A stretch of 47,458 bases of DNA, taken from assembly GCA_002358875.1 (NCBI GenBank), contig DEPS01000167.1:1-47458 (forward strand). Reading direction: 5' to 3'. The notes under the pieces are model-generated. The model was not told the DNA's origin and did no database searches. It was given only the letters and a program-made list of their open reading frames with translations. The position numbers were made by a program, and so were the translations under genes. Below are positions 15,311 to 22,866 of the stretch, piece by piece. Numbering within the stretch: the stretch's first letter is position 1; each line of letters opens with the position of its first letter. This DNA comes from Lachnospiraceae bacterium UBA3386. Its GTDB lineage: Bacteria; Bacillota; Clostridia; Lachnospirales; Lachnospiraceae.

Positions 15311-16174
15311 TCAGCCCTTCACAGCGCCGCTGGTAACACCTTCGACGATGTACTTCTGAAGGAATACATACAGGATCAGGATGGGAGCCATGGCCAGCAG
15401 CAGGGCTGCCATGACCAGACCGATATCGGTCGAATATGTCCCGTAGAAGGCCTGCGTGGCGATCGGGATGGTGTAGAGGTTCTTCTTGGTCAGCACCAGG
15501 CTGGGCAGAAGGTAGTCGTTCCAGAATGCCATGGCATCGATGATGGCCACAGTCGCGATCGTGGGCTTAAGCAGCGGGAACACGACCTTCCAGAAGGTCT
15601 GCCAGCGTGTGCAGCCGTCGATGTAGGCTGCTTCCTCCAGCTCCAGCGGGATGTTCGTGTGGATCGCGCCGTGGAACATGAAGGTCGCCATGGAGACGGA
15701 GAAGCCGACGTGCATCAGGATCAGGGTCAGCCTGTGGTTGAGGACGCCCAGCGTACCGCCGTAGACGGAGACCAGGGGCACCATCAGAACCTGGAAGGGG
15801 ATGACCATGGAAGCGACCATGGCTCCGAAGAGGAGGGCGCAGGCCGTCCACTTCTGGTTTCGGACGATGACGAAGGATGCCATGGCGGAGACCAGGATGG
15901 TCAGGACCGTAGCGCTGACCGTGATGATCGCGGAGTTGCAGAAGACCAGCCAGAAGTTCATCTTTTTCATGGCTTCCGGGAAGTTCTTCATGGTAAAGCC
16001 GTGCGCGCCGACAAGAGACAGCGGATCGGCCGTGATGTCGCCCTTGGTCTTGAACACGTTGATGACGACAAGGATGAAGGGCGCTATGAAGCAGATAAAC
16101 AGGACAAGCAGCACGATCCACATGACCGCGTGCATGATCTTTTTCTTTCTTGCGGCTTTTTCGTTCTGTGTCAT
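15311..16174 (-). CDS. Sugar ABC transporter permease (MalG/AraQ type)
   Basis: A 287-residue inner-membrane permease of the carbohydrate-uptake-1 family with about six helices. The cytoplasmic coupling EAA loop is visible as ELEEAAYIDGCTRWQTFWKV followed by PLLKP, and the C-terminus ends KYIVEGVTSGAVKG, typical of MalG-like subunits. It overlaps the preceding permease gene by 4 bp (ATGA), so they are translationally coupled. With the MalF-like partner and the solute-binding protein it forms an importer. No ATPase gene is in the operon, so a shared MsmX/UgpC-type ATPase elsewhere is likely. The substrate is inferred from the GH32 gene as sucrose or fructo-oligosaccharides. Confidence 0.93.
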   Translation of the reverse strand: MTQNEKAARKKKIMHAVMWIVLLVLFICFIAPFILVVINVFKTKGDITADPLSLVGAHGFTMKNFPEAMKKMNFWLVFCNSAIITVSATVLTILVSAMASFVIVRNQKWTACALLFGAMVASMVIPFQVLMVPLVSVYGGTLGVLNHRLTLILMHVGFSVSMATFMFHGAIHTNIPLELEEAAYIDGCTRWQTFWKVVFPLLKPTIATVAIIDAMAFWNDYLLPSLVLTKKNLYTIPIATQAFYGTYSTDIGLVMAALLLAMAPILILYVFLQKYIVEGVTSGAVKG

Positions 16175-17049
16175 GCTGCCACCTCTCCTTTCTTACCGAT
16201 GTAGACCTGCGTGACACCGACGATCGCGCAGACAGCGAACAGGATCAGGGCTTCCGCCTGGCCGAGGCCGTACTTCTTGTAGGTGAACGCGGTGTTGTAA
16301 ACGTGCATGGCCGCCATGACGGAGGTGTTGAAGGGCTCGCCCTTAGTCAGGGACAGGTTCACGTCGTAAATAACGAAGCAGCGTGTGATGCTCAGGAAGA
16401 TGCACTGCACGAAGGAGGCGCGCATCAGCGGGATCGTGACGTTCCACATGGCCTGGGCGGGCGTGCAGCCGTCGATCATGGCTGCTTCCTTGAGGGCGTC
16501 GGAGACGCTCATGAAGCCGGCGACGTAGATCAGCATCATGTAGCCTGCGAACTGCCAGACCGAAACCAGGATCAGGCAGAACATGGCGCCGCTGGTCGTC
16601 GACAGGAGCGAAGGGACATTGCCCTTTGCGATGGCGTTGCCGATGGCCACGAAGGCGCGGTTAAAGACGAACTTCCAGACATAACCCAGGACGATACCGC
16701 CGATGAGGTTGGGCACGAAGAAACCCGCGCGGAAGAAGTTCTGTCCCTTGATGCCGCTTGTCACGAGATATGCAAGGGCAAAGGCAACGACGTTGATGAG
16801 GACGACGGCGAAGACGGAATAGATGGCAGTCCTGCCAAGCGCCTGCCAGTAGGCAATGTCCTTGAAGGCTTCCGCGTAGTTGGCGAAGCCGACGAAGGGC
16901 TTGGTCTTGGCGATTCCGTCCCAGCTGGTGAGCGTGAGATAAATACCGTATATAAACGGAATGATCACGACAGCCAGGAAAAGCACAGTGGCAGCGCCTG
17001 CAAACATCAGGTACTGCTGTACTTTGTATGACATGGTGTTTCGTTTCAT
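16171..17049 (-). CDS. Sugar ABC transporter permease (MalF/UgpA type)
   Basis: A 292-residue permease with about six helices. The EAA loop reads ALKEAAMIDGCTPAQAMWNV followed by TIPLM. The frame is open to 17094, but ATG 17049 has GGGGGAAC eight bases upstream and begins a normal MalF-type N-terminus (MKRNTMSYKVQQY). It lies 229 bp downstream of the solute-binding protein gene with a strong hairpin between them, and is coupled to the following permease. Confidence 0.92.
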   Translation of the reverse strand: MKRNTMSYKVQQYLMFAGAATVLFLAVVIIPFIYGIYLTLTSWDGIAKTKPFVGFANYAEAFKDIAYWQALGRTAIYSVFAVVLINVVAFALAYLVTSGIKGQNFFRAGFFVPNLIGGIVLGYVWKFVFNRAFVAIGNAIAKGNVPSLLSTTSGAMFCLILVSVWQFAGYMMLIYVAGFMSVSDALKEAAMIDGCTPAQAMWNVTIPLMRASFVQCIFLSITRCFVIYDVNLSLTKGEPFNTSVMAAMHVYNTAFTYKKYGLGQAEALILFAVCAIVGVTQVYIGKKGEVAA

Positions 17050-17122
17050 TAGATAGTTCCCCCTGGTTGGCCGTTCACGGAAAATCGTCCGCAAACAGGA
17101 TTCGGTTATACTAAATCAGACA

Positions 17123-17153
17123 ACAGCATCTGCGGGGATCCCGCAGATGCTGT
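17123..17153 (-). terminator. Strong hairpin between solute-binding protein and permeases
   Basis: A perfect 14-bp inverted repeat, ACAGCATCTGCGGG / CCCGCAGATGCTGT, with a 3-nt loop and no long T-tract. Such hairpins after the binding-protein gene commonly attenuate or protect mRNA so that the binding protein is made in excess over the permeases. That role is inferred. Confidence 0.7.
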
Positions 17154-17278
17154 CGAATCAATTTCTGCGACCTGCAGCTGTCTGTCACTCCGCGTCTGCA
17201 AATGCTAAGCATCTCCAAATATGGGGCGCTTAACAGCTGCTGCTATTTTAATCTGTGGTTTTCAAATTAAAATGATGA

Positions 17279-18568
17279 TCAGTGAGCACCTACTTCAGCA
17301 GTTGCCCAGTATGCGGTGACCTCATCAGCAAGGCCTGCGCGGTCGATCTCGCCTGCGAGATACTTCTGCATGGAAGCGCCGACGATTGAATAGTGGTCAT
17401 CGGGCAGGTAGTTGTAGTTGCCGATCAGGGCACCGGCGTCAGCGTAGGACTTGACGGACTTGCCGAGCGGATCCGCGACATCAAGAGTATTGTTGGAGAA
17501 AGCAGGAACCAGAGCGCAGTCGGTGACCACGAATGCCTGGCCTTCCGCATCGTTAGCCAGCCAGTTCAGGAAATCCTTCGCTGCCTGCTGCTGCTCTGCA
17601 GAGGTATTGTCAGAGGAATCGATGAAGAAATACTTGGAGCCGCCGCCGACGAGCTTCTCATTGGAGCCGTCGCCGCTGTTGTTGGGAACAGGCATCATGC
17701 CCATGTTCTCAGTGTAGTCATAAGCATTGAGCACGGACCAGTCCCAGTTGCCGCCGTACATGAAGGCAAGCTCGCCCTCTGCCAGCTTCTGCTCGGTCAC
17801 TTCACGCTCTGCGGAGATCGCAGCATCCTTGGCATAGTTGTTGGCCTTAAGGATATCGAAGGTATCCAGCAGTTCATTGTACTTCTTGTCCTCAGCGAGT
17901 TTGATGGAGCCGTCCTTGATGCCTGCGATGAAAGCATCGGGATCATCATGCTGCTCATAAATCTCTGCAAAGAAGTGTGCAGCCAGGGACCAGTCTTCCT
18001 TCATAACGCCGGTGGGAGCAGCCATACCGCCCGCGACAAGCTTGTCGATGATGGCCTGGAAGTCCTCAGTGGTCTTGATGGAGGTGGGATCAAAGTCTTC
18101 GCCGGTCGCGTTCTTGATCGCATCGGCATTGTAGATGATGCCGCGGGCCTCGACGCAGACAGGGAAGCCGTAGACCTTGCCGTCGATGGAGATGGCCTGT
18201 GTCGTGTTCTCTACCCAGGGCTCGCCGGTCAGATCAAGCGCGTGCTCTGCAGCCAGTGCGTAGACGTCCTTTGCATCGACCATGGAGAGTGTGTAGGGCT
18301 CGTTGGAAGAATAACGGGTTGCCAGATGTGCTGCTACTGTGTCGCTGGAATAGTAGACTTCGACGTTCACGCCCTTTTCCTCGGAATACGCCTTAGCCTT
18401 CTCCTCGAGCTTGTCCTGGATCTCCATCTTGGAGTTGAAGATCGTGATGGAGGTTCCATCACCCCCGCTCGAAGCCGCTCCTGTGTCGCCGCCGCAGCCG
18501 GCCAGAACTCCTGCCGCCAGGATTACGGCAAATGCCGCAGCGGCTGCTTTCCGAAAATGTTTTCTCAT
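17279..18568 (-). CDS. Sugar ABC transporter solute-binding lipoprotein
   Basis: A 429-residue extracellular binding protein of the MalE/UgpB family. The N-terminus is a lipoprotein signal (MRKHFRKAAAAAFAVILAAG then VLAGC, with Cys25 as the lipidation site), followed by a Gly/Ser linker and the two-lobe fold starting ITIFNSKMEIQDKLEEKAKA. GGAGG lies four bases before the ATG. It lies between the GH32 enzyme and the permeases. By neighbourhood the ligand is probably sucrose, kestose or another short fructan, but binding specificity cannot be read from the sequence. Confidence 0.93.
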   Translation of the reverse strand: MRKHFRKAAAAAFAVILAAGVLAGCGGDTGAASSGGDGTSITIFNSKMEIQDKLEEKAKAYSEEKGVNVEVYYSSDTVAAHLATRYSSNEPYTLSMVDAKDVYALAAEHALDLTGEPWVENTTQAISIDGKVYGFPVCVEARGIIYNADAIKNATGEDFDPTSIKTTEDFQAIIDKLVAGGMAAPTGVMKEDWSLAAHFFAEIYEQHDDPDAFIAGIKDGSIKLAEDKKYNELLDTFDILKANNYAKDAAISAEREVTEQKLAEGELAFMYGGNWDWSVLNAYDYTENMGMMPVPNNSGDGSNEKLVGGGSKYFFIDSSDNTSAEQQQAAKDFLNWLANDAEGQAFVVTDCALVPAFSNNTLDVADPLGKSVKSYADAGALIGNYNYLPDDHYSIVGASMQKYLAGEIDRAGLADEVTAYWATAEVGAH

Positions 18569-18788
18569 GTTTCCTCCCTTTCCGGGCTTTCGCCCATAAA
18601 AATGTCCGATTCTGCTTCAGGCAGATGCCGTGCCGGACGGCGCGCCGTCTTTCCTTTTGCAGGCCGGGCAATTAATAGTACCGAAGTCATTCTGCCATGC
18701 ACGGGCATTTGCGCTGATGCGCTGCAGCCGTGCAGGCAGGGGCCTGTGTTCCGGACTGCTCCTGTTCAGGATGTGCAGCGGAACGAAA

Positions 18789-20327
18789 TTATCTTCCGCG
18801 GATCGACCTTTTTTTCACATTGAGGATCGTCCTGCCTTCCGCAAGGAAGGAGACCTTGTCCGCGGACAGATCTGTATAGATCACAGCGCTCATAACGTAT
18901 TCGCCGTCGTTGAGGAAAACCTCGGCGCTGAACCTGTCGAGAATAATGCGCATCCGGATACGTCCGTCAGGGGACGGTCCGATGCTGCAGACGCGTTCAT
19001 GTACGACTGCCTGCCTGGAGCCGGAATTTGACCGGTCGAGCCGGACCATTCCCTCCAGGGGAAAGAAGAAGACACGGGTGCTGTGTATTTCGTTCTGGGC
19101 AAAGCGGATGGAGAACCACCGGTAAAGAGGTATTCCCGGTACGGTGCATACCTCCAGATCAAGATCGATCATCCGTCCGGATACGCCGTAAAGGCTCACT
19201 TCGCCGCTCGACACAGGGACGTTTTTGTAGTGTACCTCATCGACATGACGCTGTGTCAGTTCTGCTGCGGGACGCTGGCACAGGACATCGCCCTTAAAGA
19301 AAAGCTCGCGGGGAAGGCTCATCTGTCCGGCCCACGGCAGATCGTCACGATGCATGGCCAGAGTGCTCCAGTTCTGCATCCAGCCGACCATGATCCTTCT
19401 TCCGTCCGGAGACAGAAGGGTCTGCGCGGCATAAAAATCAATACCGCAGTCAAGAGGCTGGTCCTTCTGTACCGCAAAGGTCCCGGATGATTCATCAAAA
19501 TCTCCGATCAGGGCCATGCAGCCATAGCCGTTTGGATACCTGCCTTCGACAGGAAGCATCTCCATGGGACTGATGATAAGGACCCATTTTCCGTCAAGTT
19601 CAAAGAAGTCGGGGCACTCCCACATCTTTCCGAAGCACCCGTAATTGCGGATAAGCGGTTTCCAGTATTCCCATGAAAAGCCGTCCCGGCTCCGGAACAT
19701 CAGGATCTGCCCGTATCCGTCCAGCCCTTTGGCGGCGGCAACAGCAAGATATGTCCCGTCGCGAAGGCAGAGTATCTTCGGATCACGGAAATCATGCCGG
19801 CTGATGTCCTCCGGAAGAACTGTTTCGGGGATCACCGGATTATTTTCATATTTCTCGAAAGTGATTCCGTCACCGACAGCCGCACTCTGGGTCTGTACGA
19901 TCTGTGTGGAGTCCATGAAGCCCGGCGCGTCCTTCCGGACGGGATCTCCGATATACCTCAGGCCGGTATACATCAGCATCATCTTCCCGTCAGGGAGCCC
20001 GACCGCGCATCCGGAAAAGCAGCCCATCTCGTCATAAGGATCATCCGGTGCCAGCGCAACGGGCAGATATTCCCACTGCAGGAGGTCATCGCTCACTGCG
20101 TGCCCCCAATGCATCGTATCCCAATGTGTCGAATAGGGATTGTACTGGAAAAACAGGTGGAATCTTCCTTTATAAAAAGAAAAACCGTTCGGATCGTTCA
20201 TCCAGCCTGTCGGCGGTGTCAGGTGAAACAGCGGACGCTGTTCCGGAAGAACTTTCAGTAACCCTTCCTTCTGTGCCTGCTCAGCAGCGGCCATTCTCTG
20301 GCCGGCTGCTTTATGCCCCTTTATCAT
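18789..20327 (-). CDS. Glycoside hydrolase family 32 beta-fructosidase
   Basis: A 512-residue enzyme without a signal peptide, so cytoplasmic. GH32 catalytic residues are visible: nucleophile Asp45 in GWMNDPNGF, the transition-state Asp in HDFRDPKIL, and acid/base Glu in MWECPDFFEL. A C-terminal beta-sandwich follows. It cleaves terminal fructose from sucrose, sucrose-6-phosphate or fructo-oligosaccharides. With an ABC importer rather than a PTS in the same operon, unphosphorylated substrate is more likely. The true start is probably ATG 20327, seven bases after AAGGAGGC; the GTG two codons earlier is too close to the ribosome site. It is the first gene of the minus-strand operon and is divergent from a LacI regulator. 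Confidence 0.93.
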   Translation of the reverse strand: MIKGHKAAGQRMAAAEQAQKEGLLKVLPEQRPLFHLTPPTGWMNDPNGFSFYKGRFHLFFQYNPYSTHWDTMHWGHAVSDDLLQWEYLPVALAPDDPYDEMGCFSGCAVGLPDGKMMLMYTGLRYIGDPVRKDAPGFMDSTQIVQTQSAAVGDGITFEKYENNPVIPETVLPEDISRHDFRDPKILCLRDGTYLAVAAAKGLDGYGQILMFRSRDGFSWEYWKPLIRNYGCFGKMWECPDFFELDGKWVLIISPMEMLPVEGRYPNGYGCMALIGDFDESSGTFAVQKDQPLDCGIDFYAAQTLLSPDGRRIMVGWMQNWSTLAMHRDDLPWAGQMSLPRELFFKGDVLCQRPAAELTQRHVDEVHYKNVPVSSGEVSLYGVSGRMIDLDLEVCTVPGIPLYRWFSIRFAQNEIHSTRVFFFPLEGMVRLDRSNSGSRQAVVHERVCSIGPSPDGRIRMRIILDRFSAEVFLNDGEYVMSAVIYTDLSADKVSFLAEGRTILNVKKRSIRGR

Positions 20328-20747
20328 CCGCACGCCTCCTTAAGGTCATGTTTTGGTTTTCTGCCTTATGTCTGACATGCGGACTTCCGTCTGACTGGTG
20401 ATGGCTGAAAAACAAATCGAGTACATTATTTCGTCCATACAAAAAAAGTATAACTTTACAAATGCACAACTGATACAAAAACAACAAAGTCATTATAGTA
20501 TTACTGGGCAGATGTGTCAACGCTATCTTTGTCTGTATGCCTGGTACTTTGTGACAATATATAGTATATACAAAGATTATATTGCGATTATGTGCATTTT
20601 GTTGTGTGGGCAGTGTTACATTTGTAACTTTTACATTTTTTTGACATTTGACCAATACGATGAAACTTTGTATTATAAAATCAGCAATTATCTGCAAAAA
20701 TGTCAATTCTTTTCGTTCAGCACTCTAATTTTCTCAGGAGGAGCAAT
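20328..20747. promoter_or_regulatory. Divergent control region, GH32 operon / LacI gene
   Basis: This 420-bp AT-rich gap has no credible gene. For the LacI gene, TTGACC (20648-20653), a 17-bp spacer and TATTAT (20671-20676) form a promoter. A perfect palindrome GTTACATTTGTAAC (20615-20628) just upstream is the best operator candidate for the LacI protein. Several ACAAA/TTTGT words around 20440-20580 might be further half-sites. The minus-strand promoter for GH32 was not resolved with confidence. Confidence 0.55.
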
Positions 20748-21869
20748 ATGTCTGCCCGTGTCACCATGCAGGATATCGCCGATGCTCTCGGCCTTTCACG
20801 AAATACTGTCTCCAAAGCGATCAACAATACGGGGGTCATCGCCGACAGCACGCGGGAGCAGATCCTGCGCAAGGCTGTGGAAATGGGCTACCGTCAGCTC
20901 TCGGGTGCCAGCTTTGCAGGTCTTACCATACCGGTAACTTCAAAGCGTGTAAATTGGGTGGAAACCGGAAGAGACATGCCTTCCGCTTCAGGAGTCCGGG
21001 GGAAAACAGAAATTGCCCTGGTCACTGCTTCCATGCCGGGAAATTCCCACTTTGCAGTAACCATGCTGGACCGCATGCAGCAGATTTTTTCCTCGCAGGG
21101 TTACAGCATGACGATCTACCGGATCCTGCCGGGGGAACTGGAAGCGCTGCAGCTCCCCGGAAGCCTCCGTCCCGAGAATCTTGCGGCAATCTTCTGTGTC
21201 GAGCTCTTCAATTATGAATACTGCCGCCTGCTCGCTTCCCTCAAGATCCCCCTCCTTCTGATCGATGCGCCGGTTTCTTTTAACCGGGAGCCTCTGGCTG
21301 CCGATGTGCTGCTGATGGAGAACCAGGCAGGGATCTATACCTTTCTGAAAAAGATGTCCGACATGGGAAAAACGACTGTCGGCTTTATAGGAAACATGAT
21401 GCACTGCCGTTCCTTTTTTGAGAGGGGCACCGCCTGTATTTCCGCTGCCGGGTATTTTGGTTTTGAGCCTGTCCGGCCTTATTCCATTCTGGACTTTCCG
21501 CCCGGGAAAACGTCTATGCGCGCAGACGACTTCACCGGGGAGCTGTACCGGATGATTCAAAAGCTTCCCGGCCTTCCCGAGATATTCATCTGCGCAAACG
21601 ACTTCATCGCCATTAATCTGATCAGCTCCCTGCGCCGCATGGGAGTAAACTGTCCCTGGGATATTCTGGTCATGGGCTTTGATGATTCTCCGGAGTCACG
21701 CTTTCATTCTCCCTCCCTGTCAACGGTGCATATCCATACCCAGGCGATCGGCAATATCGCGGCGGAGATGCTCCTTATGCGAGTCAGCGAACCTGTCCTC
21801 GAGTTCCGGACGGCTTATATTCAGACGGAACTGATTCTGAGGGAATCCACCGGTGAACAGCAGAACTGA
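20748..21869 (+). CDS. LacI-family transcriptional regulator
   Basis: A 373-residue regulator. The N-terminal helix-turn-helix and hinge helix read TMQDIADALGLSRNTVSKAI followed by NNTGVIADSTREQILRKAVE. The rest is a periplasmic-binding-protein-like effector domain with EIFICANDFIAINLISSLR and ILVMGFDDSPESRFHSPSLS. AGGAGG lies six bases before ATG 20748; an upstream in-frame codon at 20700 is not needed. Its divergent position makes the GH32-ABC operon its probable target, with a fructose-containing sugar as inducer. Confidence 0.92.
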   Translation: MSARVTMQDIADALGLSRNTVSKAINNTGVIADSTREQILRKAVEMGYRQLSGASFAGLTIPVTSKRVNWVETGRDMPSASGVRGKTEIALVTASMPGNSHFAVTMLDRMQQIFSSQGYSMTIYRILPGELEALQLPGSLRPENLAAIFCVELFNYEYCRLLASLKIPLLLIDAPVSFNREPLAADVLLMENQAGIYTFLKKMSDMGKTTVGFIGNMMHCRSFFERGTACISAAGYFGFEPVRPYSILDFPPGKTSMRADDFTGELYRMIQKLPGLPEIFICANDFIAINLISSLRRMGVNCPWDILVMGFDDSPESRFHSPSLSTVHIHTQAIGNIAAEMLLMRVSEPVLEFRTAYIQTELILRESTGEQQN

Positions 21870-21951
21870 CCGGATGGCGGATATAAAACCCGGCTGGATA
21901 TAAAAAATACCTATCACTGCAGGGAAAAAATAGGTTGGAATTAGTCAGAAC

Positions 21952-22027
21952 ATTGATGTATTATAGGGCATTGATAAACATTGATGTATTACAGGGCATT
22001 GTAATTGATGTATTACAGGGCATTGAT
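21952..22027 (+). repeat. Three 24-28 bp direct repeats upstream of the 175-residue gene
   Basis: ATTGATGTATTAYAGGGCATTG occurs at 21952, 21980 and 22004. It precedes the ATG at 22101 by about 75 bp and follows the lacI stop, so it could be a repeated regulator site or a tandem duplication. Confidence 0.75.
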
Positions 22028-22100
22028 AACTGAAGCTTTAAATCTTTAAATCTTTAAATAAAGATACTTTTTCGTAAAAGACAGCAGAAGGATATAGAGA

Positions 22101-22628
22101 ATGGATTTTGAAACTTATCTGGACGCGATCTTGAAGGTCCTGGCGGCTTCCCACGATATCACAAGGGATTTTGAAGCGGAAGGCAGGGTCTGGCCTGCTT
22201 ACGCGCGGTATGATTTGTGCAGTGAAAAATATGTATTGTCCAGAAAGGCTTCTCTGTGGAGGGCGCGGGAATATGAACACGTGCTTTTTGCGCGATTGGG
22301 GCGCTGCGCCGCCAAAGATGTGGAGGAGCTGGAAAGAGTCGTAACAGATTATATGGAACCTGTCCTTGTGAGGCATGGAAAGGATGTCCCGGAAAAAGAC
22401 CATATGCGGTCCTTTCTGACGCTCGTTCTGATCTGTGAAGGTGCTGTCGAAGAGGATGCGGTCCGCAGAGTGAAAAAATACCGGTTTGACAGGGGATACA
22501 GATTTTCCTTCCGCGGCTTTGCCCAGGGCAGGATCATCCTGACAGACCTTCCCGGGCGGTGTGTTACAGTGAGCCCGGGCGCGAAGGACGTCAGAAAGTA
22601 CTATCAGAAGATTATAGAGGAAGACTGA
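22101..22628 (+). CDS. Hypothetical protein, 175 residues, upstream of cstA
   Basis: A soluble-looking protein with no signal peptide or obvious membrane segment, starting MDFETYLDAILKVLAASHDI. It is rich in charged residues and appears mostly helical, with an amphipathic stretch around AKDVEELERVVTDYMEPVLV and a beta-rich C-terminal part (YRFSFRGFAQGRIILTDLPG). I do not recognise the family. AAGGATATAGAGA precedes the ATG. A terminator follows 14 bp after the stop, so it is probably its own transcription unit despite lying before cstA. The frame has codon use like its neighbours, which supports it being a real gene. Confidence 0.7.
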   Translation: MDFETYLDAILKVLAASHDITRDFEAEGRVWPAYARYDLCSEKYVLSRKASLWRAREYEHVLFARLGRCAAKDVEELERVVTDYMEPVLVRHGKDVPEKDHMRSFLTLVLICEGAVEEDAVRRVKKYRFDRGYRFSFRGFAQGRIILTDLPGRCVTVSPGAKDVRKYYQKIIEED

Positions 22629-22641
22629 CAATTCTTTTTGG

Positions 22642-22668
22642 GAAAAGGGCGGCCTGGCCGCCTTTTCT
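22642..22668 (+). terminator. Terminator after the 175-residue gene
   Basis: GGCGG/CCGCC stem extended by AAAA/TTTT flanks (AAAAGGGCGG, loop CCTGG, CCGCCTTTT). Confidence 0.75.
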
Positions 22669-22780
22669 ATATTTATACAGGTGGAGGCTGTCTCCGCCTG
22701 CGGCGTTATGGAAAAGCCGTGTTATGCTTTGTTTTTTACGAGGTTACCTTCTTATAGGGCTTTGCAAACCGCAGAGCGTC

Positions 22781-22818
22781 ATGCCGCTTTTTCATGGCGG
22801 CATTTTTGTTCTATTTTT
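22781..22818 (+). terminator. Terminator or attenuator in the cstA leader
   Basis: ATGCCGC (22781-22787) pairs with GCGGCAT (22797-22803), followed by TTTTGTTCTATTTTTTT. It ends only about 50-60 nt before the cstA ATG and is separate from the terminator at 22642. If transcription of cstA starts upstream, near 22730, this would be an attenuator. Otherwise cstA must have a promoter within the last 50 bp. Confidence 0.6.
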
Positions 22819-22866
22819 TTTATTTTTTGACTGCGGAAAGTATGCAGCCAGAAAGGAGTACGCATT

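Noticed and set aside
16150..17031. 293-codon plus-strand frame over the sugar permeases
   Set aside because: It is antisense to two well-supported permease genes; its Asp/Glu/His-rich translation is the usual complement of hydrophobic codons.
17393..18823. 476-codon plus-strand frame over the solute-binding protein gene
   Set aside because: Long, but antisense to a lipoprotein gene with clear signal peptide and ribosome site; no domain or start signal supports it.
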